Positions 1 through 6,270 of a stretch of 9,527 nucleotides of DNA are shown piece by piece. How positions within the stretch are numbered: position 1 is the stretch's first letter; each line of letters opens with the position of its first letter. Origin of the DNA: an uncultured Bacilli bacterium (GTDB lineage: Bacteria; Bacillota_I; Bacilli_A; RF39; UBA660); contig CANPXI010000031.1 in assembly GCA_947585885.1 (NCBI GenBank), positions 1 to 9,527 on the forward strand. Direction: 5' to 3'. A program made the position numbers and the translations under genes. The notes beneath the pieces are model-generated. The model was not told where the DNA came from and ran no database searches. It worked only from the letters and a program-made list of their open reading frames with translations.

Positions 1-1
1 C

Positions 2-259
2 TACTATTTAATATATTTTATATCAATGACACTAATAATTAACTTATTATCATATGGAGTAATAAGATTTGGTTTTAACCGAACAGTAATAAATGAAAAC
101 TTAAAAAATGGAATAAAATATTTAGCTCTTGGAACGTTTTTTGGAATAATAATTCCAATATTTATGCTGTTATTGAAATTATTTTTTAGTAAAATCGATC
201 ATAAAGATTTAAAATTATATAAACCTAAAGATTTGATAATTCATAAAAAGAACAATTAA
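2..259 (+). CDS. C-terminal end of an unidentified membrane protein (5' truncated by window)
   Basis: The frame is open to the left edge (codons from position 2 read Y-Y-L-I-Y-F-I-S before the Met at 26), so this is almost certainly the 3' end of a longer gene and the ATG at 26 need not be its start. About 85 residues are visible. They contain two hydrophobic stretches, one around the visible start and one centred on LALGTFFGIIIPIFMLLL, followed by a short basic tail ending HKKNN, as expected for a polytopic membrane protein with a cytoplasmic C-terminus. The stop TAA (257-259) shares a base with the proposed ATT start of the next gene, so the two are probably co-transcribed and translationally coupled. 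The link to a sulfatase suggests an envelope role, but I do not recognise the family. Confidence 0.6.
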   Translation, partial: YYLIYFISMTLIINLLSYGVIRFGFNRTVINENLKNGIKYLALGTFFGIIIPIFMLLLKLFFSKIDHKDLKLYKPKDLIIHKKNN

Positions 260-2081
260 GTTTATTAAAGAAAAAATAAAAAAACATCCAAATATAACAT
301 TCTTTGTAATATCAACACTTACATTCTTTATATTAGATTTTTATTTAAGAGTAACTATATTTATTAATAGCACTCCATTTTATACATATCTTGGCTTTTG
401 CCCAAATATGTTAACACTACTTTATAGTTTATTAATAACATCAGTACTATTCTTATTACCTAAAATACTATCTAAGATATTATTAATAATTTATTATATA
501 CTAATGCTAATATTATTTCTAGTTCATTACATGCTTTTCATAATTAAAGATCAAGTTTTTACAGTATATGATTTATTTAACACACAAGAAGGTCTTACTT
601 ACATAAACTTTATATTTAAAGAAATAAAATTACCTTTAATAATAATTATAATAATATCTCTAATATTATTAATTTATACTTTCAAACAAATAAATAAAAT
701 AAAGAAAAATTTAAATTTTAAAAAAAATATATTATTAATAATAACATCAATTTTAATTTTTATATTAACAAAAAATTTATTAGTATTGTCATTAGAAAAT
801 TATGAAAATAACTTTAACAAATTATTATATCCAAAATACTATTATGATGAATTTGTAAATAGAAATAGAAGTATGTTAGTATGTGGTATGTATGAATATA
901 CATTTAGAGATATCTACTTATATAATAAAACACAACATTCTTTATTTGGTAGTATAGAAGAAATAGAAAAAATAATGAATGAAAATAAAATAACCTTTGA
1001 AGAAAATGAATATACCGGAGTATTTAAAGGAAAAAATCTTATTATGATAATGATGGAAAGTATAGATAATATAGAAATAAATGATAAAACAATGCCAACA
1101 CTAAATTATATAAAAAATAATAGTTGGAACTTTACAAAAAGATACTCTAAAAACACAAGTACTATAAATACTGAATATACTTCAATAACTGGCTTATTTT
1201 ATACTGATTTAATTTATAACACTAATAATAACAACTATTCATTATCATTACCAAATATTTTTAATAAAAATGGTTATATAACTTCATCTGCGCACAACAA
1301 CACTGGTTCATACTATAACAGAAAATCATTACATAAAACATTAGGTTTTCAAAAAAGTTATTTTCTATACGATATACTAGGTAGCAAATTAAAATATAAT
1401 GATAAACAAATGATAGAAATAGATGATATATATAATAAAATAATTCCAAAAGATAATAACTTTATGACATTTATAATAACAATAACAGGACATGGTCCAT
1501 ATCAAAATCAAGATGTTTGTACTGGGATAGGTTTAAAAACTGAAAAAGAATGTTTAGATTATAAATCAAAATTAACTGATGACATGTTAAAATTATTACT
1601 AGAACGTTTAGAAGAAGATAAATTATTAGATGATACTGTAATAATTTTATATAGTGATCACTACCCATATGCTTATAATTTTACTGAAGAAGAATTATCA
1701 AAAATGGATAGAATTGATGAGTCATATAAAATAAGAAATATACCATTTATGATATATAATAAAAATATAGAATATAAAGAATTTAATATGCTAGTAAATG
1801 ATATAGATATAGAACCAACTATATTAAATTTATTTGGAATAGAATATAATCCTAATTTATTTATAGGAACAGATTTATTATCAAAAAGTCACAAAAATAT
1901 AACAATATTTCCAGATTATAGTTGGTATGATGGTAATATTTATAGTTTAAATAATGGAGTAGATACAAGTTCAGCATACTATAAAGAAATATCAAATTAT
2001 GTTAAAACAAAAATAGATTTAAACAAAATGATAGTAAGCAATAACTATTATAAAAAATGGGGCTGTAATGAAATGAAATAA
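255..2081 (+). CDS. LTA synthase-like sulfatase-family phosphoglycerol transferase, apparent ATT start
   Basis: This is a membrane-anchored alkaline-phosphatase-superfamily enzyme of the LtaS type, which moves glycerol-phosphate from phosphatidylglycerol onto an envelope polymer outside the cell. Numbering from ATG 408, the catalytic domain (about 205-500) shows the LtaS-like residues: metal ligand E217 (MMESID), nucleophile T252 in STINTEY, R305 (YYNR), H362 (GHGPY) and metal ligands D417/H418 (YSDH). Four membrane segments follow Met408. A fifth, plus a basic N-terminus (KFIKEKIKKHPN), lies in the open frame before it, giving the five-helix LtaS layout and about 608 residues (S. aureus LtaS is about 646). 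The in-frame stop at 237 and the lack of any ATG/GTG/TTG before 408 point to ATT at 255, giving M-K-F-I-K-E. If ATT is not used, the ATG 408 product has 557 residues and lacks helix 1. The last codons lie inside an inverted repeat that also forms the terminator. The true substrate (LTA or another polymer) is not determined. Confidence 0.85.
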   Translation: MKFIKEKIKKHPNITFFVISTLTFFILDFYLRVTIFINSTPFYTYLGFCPNMLTLLYSLLITSVLFLLPKILSKILLIIYYILMLILFLVHYMLFIIKDQVFTVYDLFNTQEGLTYINFIFKEIKLPLIIIIIISLILLIYTFKQINKIKKNLNFKKNILLIITSILIFILTKNLLVLSLENYENNFNKLLYPKYYYDEFVNRNRSMLVCGMYEYTFRDIYLYNKTQHSLFGSIEEIEKIMNENKITFEENEYTGVFKGKNLIMIMMESIDNIEINDKTMPTLNYIKNNSWNFTKRYSKNTSTINTEYTSITGLFYTDLIYNTNNNNYSLSLPNIFNKNGYITSSAHNNTGSYYNRKSLHKTLGFQKSYFLYDILGSKLKYNDKQMIEIDDIYNKIIPKDNNFMTFIITITGHGPYQNQDVCTGIGLKTEKECLDYKSKLTDDMLKLLLERLEEDKLLDDTVIILYSDHYPYAYNFTEEELSKMDRIDESYKIRNIPFMIYNKNIEYKEFNMLVNDIDIEPTILNLFGIEYNPNLFIGTDLLSKSHKNITIFPDYSWYDGNIYSLNNGVDTSSAYYKEISNYVKTKIDLNKMIVSNNYYKKWGCNEMK

Positions 2082-2085
2082 TTTC
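2059..2085 (+). repeat. Left 27-nt inverted repeat (candidate terminal inverted repeat)
   Basis: It begins GGGGCTGTAATG and ends AATAATTTC, and is the exact reverse complement of 3780-3806. After one mismatch (G2086) two more bases match, and then the copies diverge, as terminal repeats do at their inner edge. The repeat overlaps the last eight codons of the sulfatase gene and supplies the 5' arm and loop of a terminator hairpin. Confidence 0.75.
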
Positions 2086-2109
2086 GTTACAGCTTTTTTT
2101 CTTTTTTTA
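2062..2109 (+). terminator. Rho-independent terminator at the sulfatase 3' end, overlapping the coding region
   Basis: A 13-bp stem pairs GCTGTAATGAAAT (2062-2074) with ATTTCGTTACAGC (2081-2093) around a 6-nt loop, with a single T-G wobble. It is followed by T7, C and T7. The 5' arm is coding and the stop codon (2079-2081) lies at the loop/3'-arm border, which is unusual because terminators normally follow the stop. The A-run before it could also let it act on the minus strand. Confidence 0.85.
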
Positions 2110-2123
2110 TAAAGATATAAAAA

Positions 2124-2154
2124 CCTTGAAATCCCAAGACTTCAAGGCATTTTT
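2124..2154 (+). terminator. Hairpin upstream of the transposase, probable read-through attenuator
   Basis: CCTTGAA (2124-2130) pairs with TTCAAGG (2141-2147) across a 10-nt loop, followed by CATTTTTG. On the opposite strand the same stem is followed by TTTTTAT. It may work as a weak terminator in either direction, insulating the transposase promoter from transcripts coming from the sulfatase operon. The T-run is short, so strength is uncertain. Confidence 0.5.
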
Positions 2155-2190
2155 GTGATACAATCTAATTGACGAAAGAAGATGTATCAC
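2155..2190 (+). promoter_or_regulatory. Transposase extended -10 promoter inside a fold-back hairpin over the ribosome binding site
   Basis: TGATACAAT at 2156-2164 is an extended -10 (TG-N-TACAAT) with no good -35, so transcription should start near 2170. GTGATACA (2155-2162) is perfectly complementary to TGTATCAC (2183-2190), which ends right before ATG 2191. The purine-rich ribosome binding site GAAAGAAG (2174-2181) lies in the loop. A native transcript lacks the 5' arm and stays open. A read-through transcript contains both arms and should mask the initiation region. The sequence shows the pairing; the regulation is inferred by analogy with fold-back inhibition in IS10 and IS50. Confidence 0.55.
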
Positions 2191-3717
2191 ATGGAATATT
2201 TTAACACAAAAAGACCAATTTTCATAGTTCCCTCAGTTGAATGTTATGAGGAATTTGATAAAATTGATAAATATATAAAAATTTTAAATGATTCTGGAAT
2301 AGGAAAAATAATAAAAATGGTTCAAAATAAAGTTGGAAGGAAAGGATATAATCCATTTAACTTGATGGCCACCATTATTTATTGTTTTTCAAAATTTAAA
2401 AGTACTGTAAGAGAAATAGAAGATTTATGTAAATTTGATTTAAGAGTAATGTATATAATGGAACAAGAACAACCGAGCCATAATGTAATAAAAGACTGCA
2501 TAAATAAATATATTGTTCCTTATCAGTATGAAATATTTACTAGTATTACAAAAGTAATAATCAATGAACGTAACATTAAGACAGATACTCAATATGATGA
2601 TGGAACAAAAATAGAAGCAAATGCTAATAAATATAAATTTGTATGGAAACCAACAACATATCATAAAAAATTAGACATAAAAATTAAAGAACTATTACTT
2701 CAAATGAATATTGAAAATAAAGATAAAAAAATTATTAAATCATTTCAATTTAATGAATTAATAAAAGAATATGTTGTAAGAGAAAATATAGATATTAATT
2801 CTATTCCTACTGGAAAAGGCAGGCAATTAACCAAAGAACAAAAAAACTATAAATTAGCTTATCAATATCTAATTAAATTATTAGAATATGAAGAAAAAGA
2901 AAGAATATGTGGAGAAAAAAGAAATTCATATTATAAAACAGATAAAGATGCAACTGCTATGGTATTAAAAGAAGATTATTATTCAAAAAACGGTCATGAT
3001 TTTCATGCAGAATATAATATTCAAGTAATGGTATCAAGTGGAATAATAACAATGTATGGTGTATTTCAAGATAGAAATGATTATAATAGTTTTATTCCAA
3101 TGAATGACTTGTATTATAAATATTATAAGGAATATCCTAAAAATGAATGTGCAGATTCAGGTTATGGAATGTATGAAAATTATCAATATATGAAAGAACA
3201 CAATATAAAAAATTATGTTAAACATTCTACATGGAGCGGTGAAGCAGATGGTAAAAGACCTCAACTCTTTTATACTTTTAATGATGGAGTTATGTGTTTA
3301 AATACTTGTGTTGGAGAAGAAATATCATTTGATGGTATTAGACATCCGAGATATAAAAATAGTAAACTTTATAAATTTGTTGGTTGTAATAATTGTAATT
3401 ATGCTTACATCTGCAAAAAAAATTTAAAAAATAAAACTCAAGATTATAGATTATATGAATTAATACCAGAATATGAACTTTTAAAAGAAGAAGCAAGAAA
3501 GAATTTACAAAGTCCAAAGGGAATAGAAATACGAATAAATAGAAGTATTCAAGTAGAAGGTGCTTTTGGACAAATAAAAAATAATATGAATTATGATAGA
3601 ATAAGAAGGCGCGGTTTAGAGAAAGTGTCATGTGAAATTATGCTTATGTGTTTAGGTGCCAATATAAGAAAATATTTTTCTACCATAGATGGCAATAAAT
3701 TAAAGGATAACTATTGA
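2191..3717 (+). CDS. IS1182-family DDE transposase, intact
   Basis: This transposase catalyses movement of the surrounding insertion sequence. The N-terminal part has the DUF772-type helical DNA-binding region (about 50-107, GRKGYNPFNLMATIIYCFSK and onward). Numbered from ATG 2191, the probable DDE residues are D137 in YDDGTKIEANANKYKFVW (a hallmark of the family), D322 in ECADSGYGMYENYQYM, and E456 in SIQVEGAFGQIK. A Cys cluster (GCNNCNYAYIC, about 398-408) is a possible zinc knuckle. The 508-residue length is normal and there is no frameshift, so the element may be active. I chose ATG 2191 over the ATG at 2182 because the AGAAG ribosome binding site lies 9 nt upstream of 2191 but directly abuts 2182; the longer form adds only M-Y-H. 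Translation is probably restricted by the hairpin ending at 2190. Confidence 0.93.
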   Translation: MEYFNTKRPIFIVPSVECYEEFDKIDKYIKILNDSGIGKIIKMVQNKVGRKGYNPFNLMATIIYCFSKFKSTVREIEDLCKFDLRVMYIMEQEQPSHNVIKDCINKYIVPYQYEIFTSITKVIINERNIKTDTQYDDGTKIEANANKYKFVWKPTTYHKKLDIKIKELLLQMNIENKDKKIIKSFQFNELIKEYVVRENIDINSIPTGKGRQLTKEQKNYKLAYQYLIKLLEYEEKERICGEKRNSYYKTDKDATAMVLKEDYYSKNGHDFHAEYNIQVMVSSGIITMYGVFQDRNDYNSFIPMNDLYYKYYKEYPKNECADSGYGMYENYQYMKEHNIKNYVKHSTWSGEADGKRPQLFYTFNDGVMCLNTCVGEEISFDGIRHPRYKNSKLYKFVGCNNCNYAYICKKNLKNKTQDYRLYELIPEYELLKEEARKNLQSPKGIEIRINRSIQVEGAFGQIKNNMNYDRIRRRGLEKVSCEIMLMCLGANIRKYFSTIDGNKLKDNY

Positions 3718-3762
3718 ACTACACCTATGAATTTAAAAACTGAAAACTTTCCTTTTCCAAAA

Positions 3763-3802
3763 CAAAAAAAGAGTTGAATGAAATTATTTCATTTCATTAC
3801 AG
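3763..3802 (-). terminator. Terminator for the GH25 lipoprotein gene (minus strand)
   Basis: Read on the minus strand, AATGAAAT (3798-3791) pairs with ATTTCATT (3784-3777) around the loop GAAATA. Two more pairs can form past a bulged T. The stem is followed by CAACTC and a run of seven T (3770-3764). It starts just after the TAG stop of the lysozyme gene and is an inverted copy of the hairpin at 2062-2093, with a shorter stem. Confidence 0.65.
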
Positions 3803-3806
3803 CCCC
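3780..3806 (-). repeat. Right 27-nt inverted repeat (candidate terminal inverted repeat)
   Basis: It is the exact reverse complement of 2059-2085, including the 6-nt loop. It lies 62 bp after the transposase stop. Its outermost base is the G of the TAG stop of the convergent lysozyme gene. Confidence 0.75.
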
Positions 3807-4999
3807 TATTTTTTTAAGTATAATACATTAAAGTCAGCATTACCATTAATACCATCAATTACTCCATCATTACAAAGTTGCCACATAGAATAATTTCCTT
3901 TATAACTAGTTTGATCAGTATAATGTGCAAGCCATACATCATTATCTTCTTCATTCATCCAAATATTTTCTAAATAATATTTACTGCTATATAAACTACC
4001 CTTATATCCACCCTTTCTAACTTCACTAATAAAAGTATCAGCAATTTCTCCAAGTTCATGAAAACTAATTTTATATGAATTCCAATTTTGCCAAGTTTCC
4101 CAGTCAAACGCAATAGGTAAATCTAAACTTTCTTTATCTAAAATATCTATAACATACTTTGCTTGCTCTTTAGCTTCCTTTTTACTACTAGCAACACTAT
4201 AAAAATACGCTCCAACCATTAACCCTGCATCTTTTGCTTTCTTAATATAATCTTTAAAAGTCGCGTCCTCATATAATTTTTTAGATTCTATTCCTTGAAA
4301 CCCGATTCTTAACATTACAAAACTAGCTCCAGCATTCTTAAGTTTTTTAAAGTCAACATTTTCTTGCCACTCTGAAATATCAACCCCTAAAAGAGTATCA
4401 TCATTTTTATGCTTTTTATAAATATCAGTAAAATAAGTATGAGTGCTTTCATAAGAGTTATCATCTTCACTGCTAGGCCTATTTCCGACATTTATAGTAA
4501 CGCTTTCATTAGTTACGTTCCCACTTTCATCACTTAACTTATAATTAAGATTATATTCTCCTTCTTTTTTTAAGTCATAATTTCCTTCAATTTCACACTT
4601 AACATTCCCAGTATAATTATCGCCATACAAAAGTAAATCACATAAATTACCATCATAATTACCATCAACATAATGATAAGTTCCACTAAAAACAAAAGGT
4701 TTAGTAGTGTCCTTCACATTAACACTTCCCTTATATAAAAATGTTTTATCATTAAATTTATACTTAACTTCTACACTTTTTTTACCTAACTTATCAGTAT
4801 CAATTTTATAATTATCAGATATAATTTTAACGTCTTCATTAACTACATTTATAATATCATTTAAATAAACCTTACTATAAACTTCTATATCAGTTTTATT
4901 TAATGTTAAAAAATCATTAGTATCATCAATAACTACCCTTTCTTTACCACACCCACATAATAATAAACAAATAAAAATAAATAATACACTCTTTTTCAT
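3806..4999 (-). CDS. Lipoprotein GH25 muramidase (lysozyme) with Ig-like spacer domains
   Basis: This is a probable cell-surface lysozyme that cuts the MurNAc-GlcNAc bond of peptidoglycan. Residues 1-17 are a lipoprotein signal peptide (MKKSVLFIFICLLLCGC) with lipobox LCGC and C17 as the likely lipidated residue. Two beta-rich segments follow (about 30-95 and 97-172); the second opens with DTTKPFV and contains DESGNVTN, typical of bacterial Ig/cadherin-like DUF5011 repeats. They probably act as a stalk through the wall. The GH25 barrel spans about 203-395, with catalytic residues D207 (GVDISEWQ) and D299/E301 (FDWET) and the usual C-terminal ADFNVLYL strand. The 397-residue protein looks complete and active. 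Upstream is a weak GAAG ribosome binding site. It converges with the sulfatase across the IS and diverges from the ATPase gene at 5125. A remodelling role is more likely than a phage lysin role, because it is lipid-anchored and no holin is seen. Confidence 0.93.
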   Translation of the reverse strand: MKKSVLFIFICLLLCGCGKERVVIDDTNDFLTLNKTDIEVYSKVYLNDIINVVNEDVKIISDNYKIDTDKLGKKSVEVKYKFNDKTFLYKGSVNVKDTTKPFVFSGTYHYVDGNYDGNLCDLLLYGDNYTGNVKCEIEGNYDLKKEGEYNLNYKLSDESGNVTNESVTINVGNRPSSEDDNSYESTHTYFTDIYKKHKNDDTLLGVDISEWQENVDFKKLKNAGASFVMLRIGFQGIESKKLYEDATFKDYIKKAKDAGLMVGAYFYSVASSKKEAKEQAKYVIDILDKESLDLPIAFDWETWQNWNSYKISFHELGEIADTFISEVRKGGYKGSLYSSKYYLENIWMNEEDNDVWLAHYTDQTSYKGNYSMWQLCNDGVIDGINGNADFNVLYLKK

Positions 5000-5040
5000 A
5001 ACTTCATTTTATCAAATAATATAATTAAAATCTATATATT

Positions 5041-5094
5041 AAAAAGTAAAAAAATTACACTTTTACAATTAAATGTATATTTTTTACTTTTTTT
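5041..5094. promoter_or_regulatory. 13-bp inverted repeat in the divergent promoter region
   Basis: AAAAAGTAAAAAA (5041-5053) is perfectly repeated in inverted form as TTTTTTACTTTTT (5080-5092), with 26 nt between. The right arm runs directly into the -10 box of the rightward gene. Further GTAA/TTAC half-sites lie at 5046, 5055, 5063 and 5084. It could be an operator shared by the lysozyme and ATPase genes, but low-complexity A/T sequence makes chance likely. Confidence 0.35.
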
Positions 5095-5116
5095 ATAATA
5101 TAATATAAATGAGGAG
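5094..5116 (+). promoter_or_regulatory. Promoter -10 boxes and Shine-Dalgarno for the ATPase/RloB-like operon
   Basis: Two overlapping perfect TATAAT hexamers lie at 5094-5099 and 5099-5104; no convincing -35 is visible. The Shine-Dalgarno AGGAG (5112-5116) follows, 8 nt before ATG 5125. It supports that ATG over the GTG at 5116, which overlaps the Shine-Dalgarno itself. Confidence 0.6.
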
Positions 5117-5124
5117 TGAGAAAT

Positions 5125-6270
5125 ATGTTAACAAATTTAATGTTAAAAAATTATACAACATTTATAGAAGAAACAAAATTTGATTTCAAAGCTACTAATT
5201 ACAAAATATTAGAAAATACTAATGTAGGAAATGGGAGAATTCTTAAAGGTGCATTGTTTATAGGCGAAAATGCTTCAGGAAAAACACAAGTTTTAGATGC
5301 AATCAAATTTTTACTTGATCTTTTTTTTGCAAATATAGATATAGATTACAGCAAGAAATCAATGTATACAAAAGATAAAAACTTTTTATTAAAATATGAT
5401 TTTTTAGTAAAAAATAATAAGATAGAATATGAAATAACATTAAGTACAGAAAAAATAATAAAAGAATCTTTATATTTAAATGATAAAGAAATTATTAAAA
5501 GAGAAAAAAATAAAGCTAATATAACTTATTTAGATAAAGAAGTAGAAATAAACGAACAAGTATCTATAATAAAACAAGAATACTATAACACTAGATTTAA
5601 TAACGAAATAATATTAAATGCTTGGATGGAATATTTAAAGAGTTCTATTTATATTAATTGCTTAGAAAAAAAAGTGTGGGGATATAATATAAAAGATTTA
5701 GAAAAAATAAGTTTAGAAAATTATGTAGAAAAAAATAATATATCAAAATTAAATAAATTATTAAAAGATTTAAACTATAATAGTGAAGTAGTACTTATGA
5801 CTAATGATTCAAAGGGAGTTAATATAAAAAGTAAATTAGGAAAAGAATTAGGACTAAGAAAAAAAGGAACCAATTTAACAATGTCCCTTAATTTAGAATC
5901 TGCAGGTAATCAATCATTAATGAACGTTTTATTACCAATCAGTTATGCTATAGAAAATGATTGTATGTTAATAATAGATGAATTTTCTAGTGGTATGCAT
6001 AACGAACTTGAAGAAGCCTTAATAAAATATTTTTATAATAATACTAATGATTCACAACTATTTTTTGCTACTCACTCAACTAATGTTTTAAATACATTTT
6101 ATCTAAGACCTGATCAAATATATTCACTAGAATTTGATAATGTAAAAGGAACTAAAATAACTAGATTTTCTGATGAAAATCCAAGAGAATCACAAAATCT
6201 AGAAAAAATGTATTTAAATGGAGTATTTAATGGAATGCCATCATACTGTAAAAACATTAAAAATAAATAA
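5125..6270 (+). CDS. ABC-like AAA ATPase (AAA_15/AAA_21, RloA/AbiLi/AriA-like), candidate defence protein
   Basis: This is an SMC/ABC-type ATPase of the kind paired with an effector nuclease in anti-phage systems. Numbered from ATG 5125 (381 residues), it has an N-terminal LMLKNYTTF strand, Walker A at 47-54 (GENASGKT), a mid-region helical insertion (about 75-240), an ABC-signature-like segment LESAGNQSLMNV (about 257-268), Walker B MLIIDEF with D285/E286, a D-loop-like SSGMH, and the switch histidine H317 in FFATH. All ATPase motifs are intact. The C-terminus (NLEKMYLNGVFNGMPSY) resembles the ends of ATPases encoded before RloB proteins. The start is set by AGGAG at 5112-5116; a GTG at 5116 would add three residues. 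Its 3' end overlaps the next gene by 41 nt. The defence role is inferred from family and pairing; a housekeeping function is not excluded. Confidence 0.85.
   Translation: MLTNLMLKNYTTFIEETKFDFKATNYKILENTNVGNGRILKGALFIGENASGKTQVLDAIKFLLDLFFANIDIDYSKKSMYTKDKNFLLKYDFLVKNNKIEYEITLSTEKIIKESLYLNDKEIIKREKNKANITYLDKEVEINEQVSIIKQEYYNTRFNNEIILNAWMEYLKSSIYINCLEKKVWGYNIKDLEKISLENYVEKNNISKLNKLLKDLNYNSEVVLMTNDSKGVNIKSKLGKELGLRKKGTNLTMSLNLESAGNQSLMNVLLPISYAIENDCMLIIDEFSSGMHNELEEALIKYFYNNTNDSQLFFATHSTNVLNTFYLRPDQIYSLEFDNVKGTKITRFSDENPRESQNLEKMYLNGVFNGMPSYCKNIKNK

Larger units (their letters stand above)
2059..3806 (+). mobile_element. Putative IS1182-family insertion sequence (about 1.75 kb) bounded by 27-nt inverted repeats
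   Basis: An intact IS1182-type transposase gene sits between perfect inverted repeats at 2059-2085 and 3780-3806. The span of 1748 bp fits this family. The insertion separates two convergent envelope genes and takes in the last codons of the sulfatase and the last base of the GH25 stop codon. No target-site duplication is obvious: the bases just outside are an A-run plus T on the left and TA plus a T-run on the right. Removing the segment would join the A-run to the T-run and still give the GH25 gene a stop (TAA) after its KK. The repeats could instead be inverted copies of a host terminator, in which case the true ends lie further in. Confidence is high that this is an IS, moderate for its boundaries. 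Confidence 0.6.

Noticed and set aside
1261..1668. Two open frames on the minus strand inside the sulfatase gene
   Set aside because: They lie opposite the conserved catalytic domain, have no ribosome binding site or recognisable motif, and are the Leu/Tyr/Ile-rich antisense frames expected of AT-rich coding DNA.
2062..2190. Cluster of hairpins before the transposase as a riboswitch, small RNA or CRISPR-like repeat
   Set aside because: The stems are simple, differ in sequence, and are better explained as a terminator, an attenuator and a fold-back hairpin; there is no repeat-spacer periodicity.
2440..3631. Minus-strand open frames inside the transposase gene
   Set aside because: Low-complexity antisense frames opposite the DDE domain; no supporting signals.
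3715..3717. Possible Mollicutes code (TGA = Trp), suggested by the extreme AT content
   Set aside because: TGA ends the transposase (3715-3717) and the fusion protein (8668-8670) exactly at their family-typical C-termini, and conserved Trp residues use TGG.
3718..3779. Possible small gene between the transposase stop and the right repeat
   Set aside because: The stretch is 62 nt, A/T homopolymer-rich, and has no start with a ribosome binding site.
3806..4999. Reading the GH25 enzyme as a prophage endolysin
   Set aside because: It has a lipoprotein signal and an Ig-like stalk, and no holin, tail or other phage gene is nearby.
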